64,000 bases of DNA from Streptomyces sp. JJ38 (GTDB lineage: Bacteria; Actinomycetota; Actinomycetes; Streptomycetales; Streptomycetaceae). Numbering within the stretch: position 1 is the first letter of the stretch; every line of letters starts with the position of its first letter. The notes under the pieces are model-generated. The model saw nothing but the letters and a program-made list of their open reading frames with translations. It searched no databases and was not told the DNA's origin. The DNA lies in the NCBI RefSeq assembly GCF_019303475.1, contig NZ_JABLSI010000002.1, forward strand, positions 62,001 to 126,000. Reading direction: 5' to 3'. Below are positions 53,455 to 61,778 of the stretch, in pieces. Position numbers and translations under genes: made by a program.

Positions 53455-54552
53455 TCAGCTCGACGACGCGTCCGTCCCCGTCGCCGCCTCCGCCGCCCCC
53501 GTCGCCGTCTCCGCCGCCCCCGTCGCCCCAGGAGCAGCCGCCGACCGCCGCTCCTCCGCGAGGATCGCGTCCCGGTACGCGCGGGCCGCCGCCCGCAGCG
53601 CCGTCTCCGGGTCGACGCCCTCCGCCTCGGCCCGCACGGCCAGGCCCAGCAGCTCGTAGCCGACGCCCACGCCCGCCGTGCGGACGTCGAGCCCCGCCGT
53701 ACGGGCCCGGCCCGCCAGCTTCGCGGCCAGCGCCAGCGCCGGCTGTCCCAGCGGCACGCCCTCCGTCACCGACGTCCGGCGCTTCTCCACGGCCTTCGTC
53801 CGCCGCCAGTGCTCCTTGACGTCCTCCGCCGTCTCCGCCGTCTCCTCGCCGAACACGTGGGGGTGCCGGTGGACCAGCTTCGCCACGATCCCGGCCGCCA
53901 CGTCGTCGATGGAGAACGGCTCGTCCGGGTCGTCCTGCGCGATCCGTGCGTGGAAGACCACCTGGAGCAGGACGTCGCCCAGTTCCTCGCGCAGCTCCTC
54001 CCGGTCACCCGCCTCGATGGCCTCGACGAGTTCGTACGCCTCCTCGATGCCGTACTTGACCAGGTCCTCGTGGGTGCGCGGGCCCGTCCAGGGGCACACC
54101 TCCCGGATCTGGTCCATGACCTCGACCAGGTCCAGCAGCCGGGCGCCGGGCAGGTCGTAGGAGCCCGGCAGCAGCTCCAGGTCCGGCATGGGCTCCCGGC
54201 CGCCGCCCGCGAGGCGGGCCAGGCCGTCGGTCAGCCGGGGCTCGCCCTCCGCACCGGCCACCACGACGACCGTCCGGCCGCCCGCGCACTGCGTCACCAG
54301 CTCCCGGGCCGTCGGCTCGGCCTCCTCCACCGCGACCCCGGCCTCGCGCAGGTACGGCAGCTGCGGGTGCTCGGCGTCGGAGCACACCACCCGGTCGGCG
54401 CTGCGCAGCGCCTGCCAGGCGGGCCAGGACAGCAGCCCGGGCGCCACCCGGTGACTGGTGGTGAGCAGCACGACGCGCCCGGTGTCCCGGTTCTCGCAGC
54501 CGGTCGTCTCGGGGGTCTCTTCGGGGGTTATGGCCTCTTCTCGGGACGTCAC
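53455..54552 (-). CDS. mazG: Nucleoside triphosphate pyrophosphohydrolase
   Basis: A 365-residue house-cleaning enzyme hydrolysing NTPs to NMPs. The MazG domain spans about 140-300 with the metal motif EEAYELVEAIEAGDREELREELGDV and FHARIAQDD. The N-terminal 130 residues form a separate domain (HRVAPGLLSWPAWQALRSAD) seen in actinobacterial MazG. The C-terminus is a low-complexity Ala/Thr/Glu tail encoded by 21-bp repeats. The GTG start has TACATT 7 bases upstream and no ribosome site, suggesting a leaderless message. Confidence 0.93.
   Translation of the reverse strand: MTSREEAITPEETPETTGCENRDTGRVVLLTTSHRVAPGLLSWPAWQALRSADRVVCSDAEHPQLPYLREAGVAVEEAEPTARELVTQCAGGRTVVVVAGAEGEPRLTDGLARLAGGGREPMPDLELLPGSYDLPGARLLDLVEVMDQIREVCPWTGPRTHEDLVKYGIEEAYELVEAIEAGDREELREELGDVLLQVVFHARIAQDDPDEPFSIDDVAAGIVAKLVHRHPHVFGEETAETAEDVKEHWRRTKAVEKRRTSVTEGVPLGQPALALAAKLAGRARTAGLDVRTAGVGVGYELLGLAVRAEAEGVDPETALRAAARAYRDAILAEERRSAAAPGATGAAETATGAAEAATGTDASSS
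53477..53527. repeat. 21-bp tandem repeat in the mazG 3' end
   Basis: Units at 53477-53497 and 53498-53518 differ at one base, followed by a partial third copy. They encode ATGAAE repeats in the dispensable tail. Confidence 0.85.
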
Positions 54553-54574
54553 CCGTCGAATGTAACGCGCCCGG

Positions 54575-55216
54575 TCAGGCCGGTTCCTGCGGCGTCCGGG
54601 CGGGCTGGATCCACGGCTCCGTCCCGCCGGTGAGCGACACCAGGTCGACGTCCCACTCCCCGTAGCGGGGGTTGACGTCGATGTCGAGGGACCGCGCCGC
54701 CTCGACGAACTCCTTGTTCATCGCGTCGTCGGCGTTCGGCGTCTGCGGGCCGACGCCGATAGCCTTGGCGACCCCGTCGATCAGCAGCTGCATGCGCAGG
54801 GCGTCGTCGATGTGCTCCGGCGCGATCGACTGCTGGATCATGAACGCCTCCAGCCCCTTCGGGCCGCCGCGCAGCTTCTGCTGCGCCGCCCGGTGCTCCT
54901 GCACGTCCCGCCGCGTGATCTCCACCCCGTGGCGGCGCGCCGACTCCTCGACGACGCGCTCCCACAGCATGTAGTTCAGCGTGTAGCGCGGCAGCGGACC
55001 CGTCTGCTGGATGAGCTGCCCGCCGTTCGGGTCGGCGCGCTGGGCCTCCCGCACGGCCTCCGCCCGCGCCTGGACCGAGGACACCTCGATCCGGTCCCCG
55101 TCCACGACGGCCGCCGCACCCGGATGCGTCTCTCCGCCGCAGCCCGTCAGCAGCGGTACCCCGCCCAGCAGCAGCGCTGCGGCGGAGAGGGGAAGCGCGG
55201 ACCTACGGCGATGCAT
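54575..55216 (-). CDS. SurA N-terminal-domain lipoprotein
   Basis: A 213-residue secreted lipoprotein. The lipobox LTGC puts the lipidated Cys at 26. The rest is a helical SurA_N-like chaperone domain (GDRIEVSSVQARAEAVREAQR, LNYMLWERVVEESARRHGVE) without the peptidyl-prolyl isomerase domain. It probably helps fold exported proteins at the outer membrane face. AGGAGG precedes the ATG. It lies 22 bp upstream of mazG, in the same direction. Confidence 0.88.
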   Translation of the reverse strand: MHRRRSALPLSAAALLLGGVPLLTGCGGETHPGAAAVVDGDRIEVSSVQARAEAVREAQRADPNGGQLIQQTGPLPRYTLNYMLWERVVEESARRHGVEITRRDVQEHRAAQQKLRGGPKGLEAFMIQQSIAPEHIDDALRMQLLIDGVAKAIGVGPQTPNADDAMNKEFVEAARSLDIDVNPRYGEWDVDLVSLTGGTEPWIQPARTPQEPA

Positions 55217-55350
55217 GGGGGCCTCCTGGCTGGGCCGGAAACGACGGCGTTTCGTCCTGCCTGGTGATCGTAAGGAGTCAACCCCCCGATCCACCACCGT
55301 TTCGCCACGCCCGTCTCGTCGGCCCCGCCAGAAAGGCTCCCGCCCGCGCG

Positions 55351-55566
55351 TCACGCCTTGCGCAGGGCCTCCCAGTACTCCTCGAAGGACAGCTTCCCGT
55401 CCCCGTTGACGTCCTTCGCCGCGATGACCGCCTCCGCCACCGGACCGGTGACGAACGGGTCGCCCATCTCCGCCATGGCCCGCTTGAACTCCTCGGCGGT
55501 CACCAGACCGTCCTGGTCCGCGTCGAACCGGTCGAACGAAGCCCGCGCATCCTCCATGCTCGCCAC
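55351..55566 (-). CDS. EF-hand calcium-binding protein
   Basis: A 71-residue protein with two canonical EF-hands: loop 1 DADQDGLVTAEE (residues 15-26) and loop 2 DVNGDGKLSFEE (52-63), all ligand positions acidic or Asn as required. It resembles the small Streptomyces calmodulin-like proteins (CabC/CalD group), which influence spore germination and aerial growth. The GTG start has AAGGGGG 7 bases upstream; an ATG 9 bases later is possible. Confidence 0.9.
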   Translation of the reverse strand: MASMEDARASFDRFDADQDGLVTAEEFKRAMAEMGDPFVTGPVAEAVIAAKDVNGDGKLSFEEYWEALRKA

Positions 55567-55714
55567 GCCCGCACCCCCTTCACCTCGAAGCCTGTCCCGC
55601 GCCCCCAGCGGACGCGCTCTCTACAGTAACGACGTTGCCGGGACGTGTGGTTGCACATGGGGCGACCCCTGGCCGGTCTGGCAACGAGGTTTCCCTCCGT
55701 CACGTCGCGGTGGT

Positions 55715-56341
55715 TCAGCTTCCCCGTGCCACGCGGGGGCGTTCGCCGCCGGCCTGGTCCGCCGGGACGCCGCCGCCTGCGGCGAGCAGCCGCTTGCGGT
55801 GGCCGTGCCGGCGGAGGGCGGTGACGAGGACGATGACCACGCAGACGCCGATCCCGAGGGCGGGCAGGGAGGCGGCCAGGAGCAGCCAGCCCGCGAACGC
55901 GACCAGACCAGCGGAGTCCCCGACGGCGTACCGGGACAGCGCTTCGGACGAGCAGACGACCGCGAAGTCACCCGTGCGCGACACCTCGACGGCGTAGGCC
56001 GGCGTCCAGGTCTCGTCACGGGTGAGGAAGACGTCCGGCCCCGGATCGGTGAGGCGGGGGCGCCCCGGCCCGGTGATGTCGCACTCCGGACCGGGCGACC
56101 GGCCCGGGTACTTGACCCAGATCACCCTCTCGCTCTCCGGCCCGAGCCGCAGGGTGATCGTGTCGCCGTTGGCGAACTGCTCGCCGGTGTCCACCGCTTC
56201 GGCCGCCCTGCCGAGCCGGTAGACACCGAGGGCCACGCCCAACACGGTCAGCACGACGGCGATCGCGGCCGCCGTGGCGTACCAGTGACGGCCGGGACGG
56301 ATCTCGCCCGCCGGTATCCGCGGCGGTGGGTCAGGCTGCAC
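55715..56341 (-). CDS. Membrane protein with two transmembrane segments
   Basis: A 208-residue protein. TM1 (YATAAAIAVVLTVLGVALGVY) is followed by an extracellular domain of about 100 residues with two cysteines (ECDITG, VVCSSE). TM2 (LVAFAGWLLLAASLPALGIG VCVVIVLV) and a short basic tail follow. No known family. The GTG start has GGGTGAGG upstream. Confidence 0.75.
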   Translation of the reverse strand: MQPDPPPRIPAGEIRPGRHWYATAAAIAVVLTVLGVALGVYRLGRAAEAVDTGEQFANGDTITLRLGPESERVIWVKYPGRSPGPECDITGPGRPRLTDPGPDVFLTRDETWTPAYAVEVSRTGDFAVVCSSEALSRYAVGDSAGLVAFAGWLLLAASLPALGIGVCVVIVLVTALRRHGHRKRLLAAGGGVPADQAGGERPRVARGS

Positions 56342-56491
56342 CGCCTCACCCTAGAACGCCCGCAACCCCCGGCCGACGGCGGGTCGGCACGCCAGCGCCG
56401 TGTCCCGGGCGCTCCTCGACAGTCGCGGCACAGCCCTGACGTCGCACTCCTCGGCGCGGAGGCGCCCGTCTCCGCGTCGTAGGGTGCCGTC

Positions 56492-56962
56492 ATGACCAGC
56501 ACACTCCGCCTGGAGAAGATCACCGCGGCCAACCTCGACACCGCGACCGAGCTCCGCGTGCGCCCGGACCAGGAACACCTGGTCGAACCCGTAGCGAAGT
56601 CCCTGGCCGAGGCGTACGTCCACCCCGACATAGCCTGGCCCCGCCTCATCCTCGACGGAGACCGCCCCGTCGGCTTCCTCATGGGCTTCTTCGACGTCGA
56701 CTGGAAGGACGACGGCACCCGCACCGACCTCCGCTCCGGCCTCTGGCGCCTCAACATCGCCGCCGGGGAGCAGGGTCGGGGCTACGGCCGCTTCGCCGTC
56801 GAGGCCGTGGCCGAGGAGATCCGGCGCCGCGGCGGCGACCGGCTCACCGTCACCTGGCACCCGGGCGAGGACGGCCCCGAGAAGTTCTATCTCCGCCTCG
56901 GCTTCCGCCTCACCGGCGAAACGAGCGGCGGCCAGACCGTCGGCGAGCTGGACCTGGCCTGA
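56492..56962 (+). CDS. GNAT-family N-acetyltransferase
   Basis: A 156-residue protein. Motif A (IAAGEQGRGYGRFAVEAVAEE) binds acetyl-CoA, and EKFYLRLGFRLTGE is the usual C-terminal block. PVGFLMGFFDVDW and WRLNIAA resemble spermidine/diamine acetyltransferases, but the acceptor is not certain. TAGGGT lies 6 bases before the ATG with no ribosome site, so the mRNA is probably leaderless. Confidence 0.88.
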   Translation: MTSTLRLEKITAANLDTATELRVRPDQEHLVEPVAKSLAEAYVHPDIAWPRLILDGDRPVGFLMGFFDVDWKDDGTRTDLRSGLWRLNIAAGEQGRGYGRFAVEAVAEEIRRRGGDRLTVTWHPGEDGPEKFYLRLGFRLTGETSGGQTVGELDLA

Positions 56963-57000
56963 CCCCGCTCCCCGTCCCCGCCCGGCCCAGGGCCGTCGCC

Positions 57001-57031
57001 TTGACGTGAAGTCATGTTGAACTTCTAGCGT
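57001..57031 (+). promoter_or_regulatory. MerR-type promoter with 19-bp spacer
   Basis: TTGACG and TAGCGT are separated by 19 bp, the hallmark of MerR-family activated promoters. The spacer contains the dyad GAAGT-N8-ACTTC. It drives the following NmrA-type gene. No MerR gene is in the neighbourhood. Confidence 0.7.
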
Positions 57032-57056
57032 CATCGGCGACGAAGGGAGTTCGACG

Positions 57057-57887
57057 ATGACGACACTGGTCACGGGGGCCACGGGGAACACCGGTCGGCA
57101 CGTGGTGGCGGAGCTGGTCCGCAGGGGAGAGCGAGTCCGGGCCCTGACGCGGAACCCGGCCGCCGCCACGCAACACCTTCCCCCTGAGGTGGAACTCGCG
57201 GCGGGCACGCACACGGCGCCGGAGACGCTGGACGCGGCCCTCGACGGGGTCGGTCGCCTGCACATCACGCTGACAGCCGGACTCGCCGACGTCGGCCCCG
57301 AGCTCGTCCGGAGGGCGGTCGACGCGGGCGTGCGGCGCATCACCGTCCTGTGGGGCGGCTACGTGGGCCCGGTCGAGCAGGCCGTGGAGCAGTCGGGCGT
57401 GGAGTGGACCCGCCTGGAGGCGCAGGAGTTCATGTCCAACACGCTGACCTGGGCCGAGTCCGTGCGCAGCGAGGGCGTCGTGCGCGAGCCCTACGATCAG
57501 CCCAGCGCGGTCGTCCACGAGGCCGACATCGGGGCGGTGGCGGCGACGGCGCTGCTGGAGGACGGCCACGCGGGCCAGATCTACAACCTCACCGGCCCCC
57601 AACCGCTCACCCCACGCGAGCGGGTCGCCATCCTGTCCCGCGCCGTCGGCCGCGACATCGCCTTCGTCCCCATCACCCACGAACGGGCCGTCGACAGGCT
57701 GATGGCCACCGGGGCGTCCCGGGAGGAGGCCGAGTACGTCATCGGCTGGTACGCGAAACCCGACGAGAGCGCCACCACCGCCGACGCCACAGTCGAACGC
57801 GTGACGGGCCGTCCGGCACGCGCCTTCGAGGCATGGGTGGCCGAGAACGCGCACCGCTTCCGGGCCCAGCGCGTCACGGCCGACTAA
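57057..57887 (+). CDS. NmrA-like NAD(P)-binding protein
   Basis: A 276-residue atypical short-chain dehydrogenase. The nucleotide motif is LVTGATGNTGRHVV (residues 4-17), and R32 (ALTRNP) favours NADP. It lacks the Tyr-x-x-x-Lys catalytic pair, as in NmrA/QOR2-type proteins, which sense or reduce quinone-like compounds. A GGGAG site precedes the ATG. The MerR-type promoter suggests induction by redox or electrophile stress. The final helix (GRPARAFEAWVAENAHRF) is the common end of this subgroup. Confidence 0.88.
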   Translation: MTTLVTGATGNTGRHVVAELVRRGERVRALTRNPAAATQHLPPEVELAAGTHTAPETLDAALDGVGRLHITLTAGLADVGPELVRRAVDAGVRRITVLWGGYVGPVEQAVEQSGVEWTRLEAQEFMSNTLTWAESVRSEGVVREPYDQPSAVVHEADIGAVAATALLEDGHAGQIYNLTGPQPLTPRERVAILSRAVGRDIAFVPITHERAVDRLMATGASREEAEYVIGWYAKPDESATTADATVERVTGRPARAFEAWVAENAHRFRAQRVTAD

Positions 57888-58273
57888 CCCCACGCCTTCG
57901 CCCCGGCCGAGGGGGTGGGAGGGACGCCCCCGCTCCCGACCCCTCGGTGTCCGCCGGTCACCACCGACGCCAAGCCTGACGCGCCGCGGTTCCACCGGCG
58001 GCGCGGCATGCGGATCACCGGTGTCGCACCGGTACCTGTCGCCCCGCCTGGTGGGGTCACCCGCCTCGACACGGCCGGGCAGGGCCGGGCGGCGCGTGGC
58101 ACGCCCTGCCCACGGGCGTCCGTGTTCGCCGGGATGACGACGGAACAAAACCAGCCCGCATGCGGCGTTCACCCCAGTGTCACCCGGGCGGCCCATGGCG
58201 TTCCATGGGGAGAGCTCATGGTCGGAGAGCCTCGTTCCACTCACCGGCACCTAGCGAGGACCAGCACACCACC
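57888..58273. other. 386-bp gap before the acyltransferase
   Basis: No supported gene. It carries several GC-rich inverted segments (for example near 57980-58010), but none is as clean as the terminators elsewhere in the window. Frames across it lack a ribosome site and have atypical composition. Confidence 0.4.
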
Positions 58274-59383
58274 ATGGCACGCAGATCCCTCTCCTCCGGC
58301 ACCGGCGATGCCGTCGGCGCGACGGAGACAGCTCGCATCCGTCCTCCCGCGACCGAACCGAGAGCCGCTGGGCACCGCTTCGACGTCGACGTGCTGCGGC
58401 TGCTGGCCTCTTGCACGGTGATGCTCGGGCACGTCTCGGCCACGTTCATCCACGTCGTCGACGGCGAGAGGGGGAACGGGTCGGGTGCCTACTGGACCGG
58501 CCACGTCTTCGAAGCCGTCAACGCCTTCGCGGTACCGGTCTTCTTCGCCATCGCGGGCTGGGGTGTGCTGGTGGGCGCGGTGCCGCGGGACGAACGCCGA
58601 ATGTGGACGCGCATCATCCGCACCGGCGTTCCGTTGTTCGTCTGGACCGGGATCTACCTCGTGTGGGCCTGGCTGCGGGACCGCAACGAGAAACCCGTGA
58701 CCGAGCTGGCGGTGGACGGGCTGTTCGCATCCGTCCAGCCCGCCTACCACCTGTGGTTCCTCTACGCGTACCTGCCGATTGTCGCGGTGCTGGCCTTCGC
58801 CGTCCTGGTCAAGGACGGCCAGCGACCGTGGGGACTGGGCCTGGCGCTCCTCGCGATCGCGACGGGGCCCACCGCCCTGTCCACCGTGTCCGAGGTCACC
58901 GGCTGGGCCGTGCCGCGCATGGGCTGGGGCTTCGGCACCTACTCGATCGTGTACGCGATCGGTGGCGCCCTGCTGCTGGGGCTTCCGGCCTCGGCCCTGC
59001 GCGGTCGGCGTCGGATCTTCGCCGCCCTGTTGCCCGTGGCCATGGCCGGGGTCCTCTGGTACCACACACAGGTCCACTACGTGATCCCCAACGCCCACCT
59101 CCTCGTCGGCACGATGACCGTCTGCGTGCTGCTCCTCGTCAGCCGGACGAACGTGCCCGAGCGACTACGCCCCGCGCTGCGGCGGGGGGCCAACGCCGCC
59201 ATGGGCGCCTACATGGTCCACGTCCTCTTCGTCGAGGAGCTGGTACGGCCACTCGTCTCCGCCGACATGAGCATCCCCACGGCCACCCTCACCGTCCTCG
59301 GCATGCTCACCGTCGTGATCGCCCTCTCCTACGGCTCCAGCCTCCTGTGGGGACGCCTCGGCCTCCGGCGTCTCCTCGGCTGA
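58274..59383 (+). CDS. Acyltransferase-3 family membrane protein
   Basis: A 369-residue, about 10-helix membrane protein. The family start is HRFDVDVLRLLASCTVMLGHV with the key His, followed by FAVPVFFAIAGWGVLVGAV. The end NAAMGAYMVHVLFVEELV is also typical. These enzymes O-acylate exported sugars, glycans or antibiotics. The ATG MARRSLSSG was chosen; the longer frame upstream lacks a site. It is convergent with the surface-glycan genes, so acylation of that glycan is possible. Confidence 0.87.
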   Translation: MARRSLSSGTGDAVGATETARIRPPATEPRAAGHRFDVDVLRLLASCTVMLGHVSATFIHVVDGERGNGSGAYWTGHVFEAVNAFAVPVFFAIAGWGVLVGAVPRDERRMWTRIIRTGVPLFVWTGIYLVWAWLRDRNEKPVTELAVDGLFASVQPAYHLWFLYAYLPIVAVLAFAVLVKDGQRPWGLGLALLAIATGPTALSTVSEVTGWAVPRMGWGFGTYSIVYAIGGALLLGLPASALRGRRRIFAALLPVAMAGVLWYHTQVHYVIPNAHLLVGTMTVCVLLLVSRTNVPERLRPALRRGANAAMGAYMVHVLFVEELVRPLVSADMSIPTATLTVLGMLTVVIALSYGSSLLWGRLGLRRLLG

Positions 59384-59391
59384 GGAAGAAG

Positions 59392-59445
59392 CACGCGGAG
59401 GAAGGGGGCTGGACCACGTGCGGTCCAGCCCCCTTCCTCCGCGTG
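59392..59445. terminator. Perfect 24-bp hairpin, convergent terminator
   Basis: Two 24-base complementary arms (beginning CACGCGGAGGAAGG) around a 6-base loop ACGTGC, between the acyltransferase stop and the glycosyltransferase stop. The longest perfect stem seen in the window. Confidence 0.92.
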
Positions 59446-59450
59446 ACGCG

Positions 59451-61778
59451 CTATGCCGGCGGCTCCCCGAACGTCTTGCGCAGCTCGGCCATGTTGTCCT
59501 GGGTGACCTTCCACAGGAGGTCCTGGCGCCCGTGCACGTCGGCGACGACGGCGGCGTGGTCGTCGAGGATGCCGAGGGCGCGCTCGGTGAGCAGGGTGCC
59601 GAGGTCGCGCTCGTGGACGGAGACGCCCCACTCGGGGCGCTCGATGTCGGCGAGGAAGTACGCCATCTTCGGGTGTGAGATGAGGCTGATGATCGGCGTG
59701 CCGCAGCCGAACGGAATCATGCCGGCGTGGCCGCGCATGCCGATCACGAGCCTGGTGCGGGCGTACTCGGCGCGGATCGCGTCGCAGTCCCAGTCGTACA
59801 TCGGGACGACGGGCAGCGAGATGCCGTGCTCGCGGCGCAGGTCGAAGGCTATGCGCTCGTCCTCCAGCGCGTGGGCGACGCAGCGCACCTCGGCGTGCTC
59901 GCCCAGGGCCCGGACGGCCCTCGCCATCTCGCCGAGGAAGTGGCCGTAGTCGTGGCCGAAGCGGAGTCCGGCGCGGTCGTAGGCACAGTTGAGCAGGATG
60001 GTGTCGGCCCGGTCGGCCGGGTCCTGCCAGCCGGGGACGAGCTGCCGGGTGACGGTCGTCGGGCAGGGCTGGTAGAGCACCCGGTCTCGCAGCTCGGCCG
60101 GGAGCAGGTCGCGCACCTTCCGCACGGAGCCGCTGTTGCGCAGCCCGAAGAAGGCCGACTTCTCCACCAGCAGGCGCAGGCTCTCGGTGAAGCGGTCCCT
60201 GCGGTAGGACTGGCCGTCGAAGGCGTTGTAGCCGACGGCGAAGACGGCCAGCGGTACGGTGATCCGCTCCAGGTTGCGGTCGGGGACGTTCCACTGCCAG
60301 GCGCTGTTGCCGTTGGGCGCGGTGTCGGGGATGAACAGCCCGCCGCCACCGACGACCAGGCCGCGGCTCGCGTTGACGCGGTCGAGGGCGGCCTCGTCGA
60401 AGAGCCGGTGGGCGTGCTGGGAGTGCCAGCGGGCGGGGCCGGTGTCGCTGTCGAAGCAGAGCCGGACGGACTCCGGGAGCAGCTTGTCGCCCGCGTTGCC
60501 CTGCCGGTCCATGTAGAAGGCGACGTGCGAGAGCAGGCCCGAGGGCTCGGCGGCGGGCTCGTCGGCGCCCGTGTCGGGGCGGGTGCGCTCGTGCAGGATG
60601 CGGCACATGCGGCTGATCGGTTCCACGGCGAGGCCCGCGGCGGCGTGCCGGTGTGCGGCGGCGTCGTCGTTCAGGGTCCAGGCGAGCTGGGCGAGCCGGC
60701 CGTACGACCGGGCGGCGTTCTTGGGCTCGGCGGTGGCCAGCAGCAGGTGCGCCTCGGCCTCCTCGTACCGGGAGAGCGCCATGAGGGCGGTGCCGAGCAC
60801 CTCGTGCGGCCAGGCGGCACGGGCCGGGAGGGCGAGCCCTCCCAGGATGTCCACCGCCTCCTGGTAGCGCCCGGTGGCGATGCACGCCGACGCGACCTGT
60901 CGGGCGGCGGCGACGTCGCCGGTGCGCTCGACGTGCTGACGGCCGAAGTGCAGGAGGAGGTCTGGGTGCTTGGCCCCGGGCTGGGACATGTAGGCGGCGG
61001 CCAGCGCGCTCTCGCTCATGGTGTGGCGCTGCCAGGCCTCCTCGGCGAGCGTGTACCCCTCCTCTCCGCCGTTCCAGGGCTTGTGGCGGCCGGTGAAGTG
61101 GAGGACGGCGACGTCGTCGGGTACCGGCCTGTCGCCCGAGAGCCTGCGCTTGACGAAGTTGAAGCGGGGGTCGAGCCGGACGAAGTCCCCGTCCAGAACG
61201 GCGTTGAGGATGCCCTGGTCGTGCTTGTCCAGCTCGTACTTCCCCGAGCGGCCGGCCTCGTCGAGCCGGGCGCAGAACGCGTCGGTGAGGTACTCGCGCT
61301 GGATGACGAGCAGTCCGCTGTTGAGCTTGTGCTGGCCGTGGAAGAACTGGGGAACGGCGGCGAGGCCGTGGCGCAGTGTCAGCAGTTCGCCGATGTCGCC
61401 GAGGACGACCATGTCGGTGTCCAGGGTGATGACCGTGTCGTAGTCGCGGATCCGGAAGACGTCCAGGATGAAGTACGCCTTGCGGATCAGGTAGTTCTCC
61501 GGATCCCCCTTGACGAAGTCCTCGTAGCGCGTGTCGTCGACGCGGCGCAGCACGATGCGCGGGTGGAGGCGGCGGATCGCCGCGACGGACGCGGGTCGCA
61601 GGTCGTCGTAGAGGACGACGAAGTCCTCGCACACGCCCGGGTTCGACAGGGCCAGGCTGCGCAGCAGGGCGAGAAAGCCGGGCAGGTAGTTCTCGTCGAC
61701 GTACGACGCGAACGCCACGCGGCGCTTGCCGGTCAGATCGGGGGCTGCGGCGCCGGCCGCCGGGGTTGGCGCGGTCAT
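59451..61778 (-). CDS. GT8 glycosyltransferase - TPR - polysaccharide pyruvyl transferase fusion
   Basis: A 775-residue protein. Residues 20-270 are a GT8-type transferase (YVDENYLPGFLALLRSL, metal DxD in ITLDTDMVVLGD, HQKxNSGLLV-like HGQHKLNSGLLV, HFTGRHKPWN). Residues 285-420 are TPR-like helices. Residues 435-760 are a polysaccharide pyruvyl transferase domain (RQGNAGDKLLPESV, VVGGGGLFIPD, GMRGHAGMIPFGCGTPIISL). The two catalytic ends suggest sugar transfer plus ketal pyruvylation, or recognition, in surface glycan assembly. The ATG overlaps the upstream stop (ATGA). Confidence 0.88.
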   Translation of the reverse strand: MTAPTPAAGAAAPDLTGKRRVAFASYVDENYLPGFLALLRSLALSNPGVCEDFVVLYDDLRPASVAAIRRLHPRIVLRRVDDTRYEDFVKGDPENYLIRKAYFILDVFRIRDYDTVITLDTDMVVLGDIGELLTLRHGLAAVPQFFHGQHKLNSGLLVIQREYLTDAFCARLDEAGRSGKYELDKHDQGILNAVLDGDFVRLDPRFNFVKRRLSGDRPVPDDVAVLHFTGRHKPWNGGEEGYTLAEEAWQRHTMSESALAAAYMSQPGAKHPDLLLHFGRQHVERTGDVAAARQVASACIATGRYQEAVDILGGLALPARAAWPHEVLGTALMALSRYEEAEAHLLLATAEPKNAARSYGRLAQLAWTLNDDAAAHRHAAAGLAVEPISRMCRILHERTRPDTGADEPAAEPSGLLSHVAFYMDRQGNAGDKLLPESVRLCFDSDTGPARWHSQHAHRLFDEAALDRVNASRGLVVGGGGLFIPDTAPNGNSAWQWNVPDRNLERITVPLAVFAVGYNAFDGQSYRRDRFTESLRLLVEKSAFFGLRNSGSVRKVRDLLPAELRDRVLYQPCPTTVTRQLVPGWQDPADRADTILLNCAYDRAGLRFGHDYGHFLGEMARAVRALGEHAEVRCVAHALEDERIAFDLRREHGISLPVVPMYDWDCDAIRAEYARTRLVIGMRGHAGMIPFGCGTPIISLISHPKMAYFLADIERPEWGVSVHERDLGTLLTERALGILDDHAAVVADVHGRQDLLWKVTQDNMAELRKTFGEPPA

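Noticed and set aside
57915-58421. 168-codon plus-strand frame before the acyltransferase gene
   Set aside because: It runs into the acyltransferase gene in another frame, has a Pro/Arg-rich random composition and no ribosome site.
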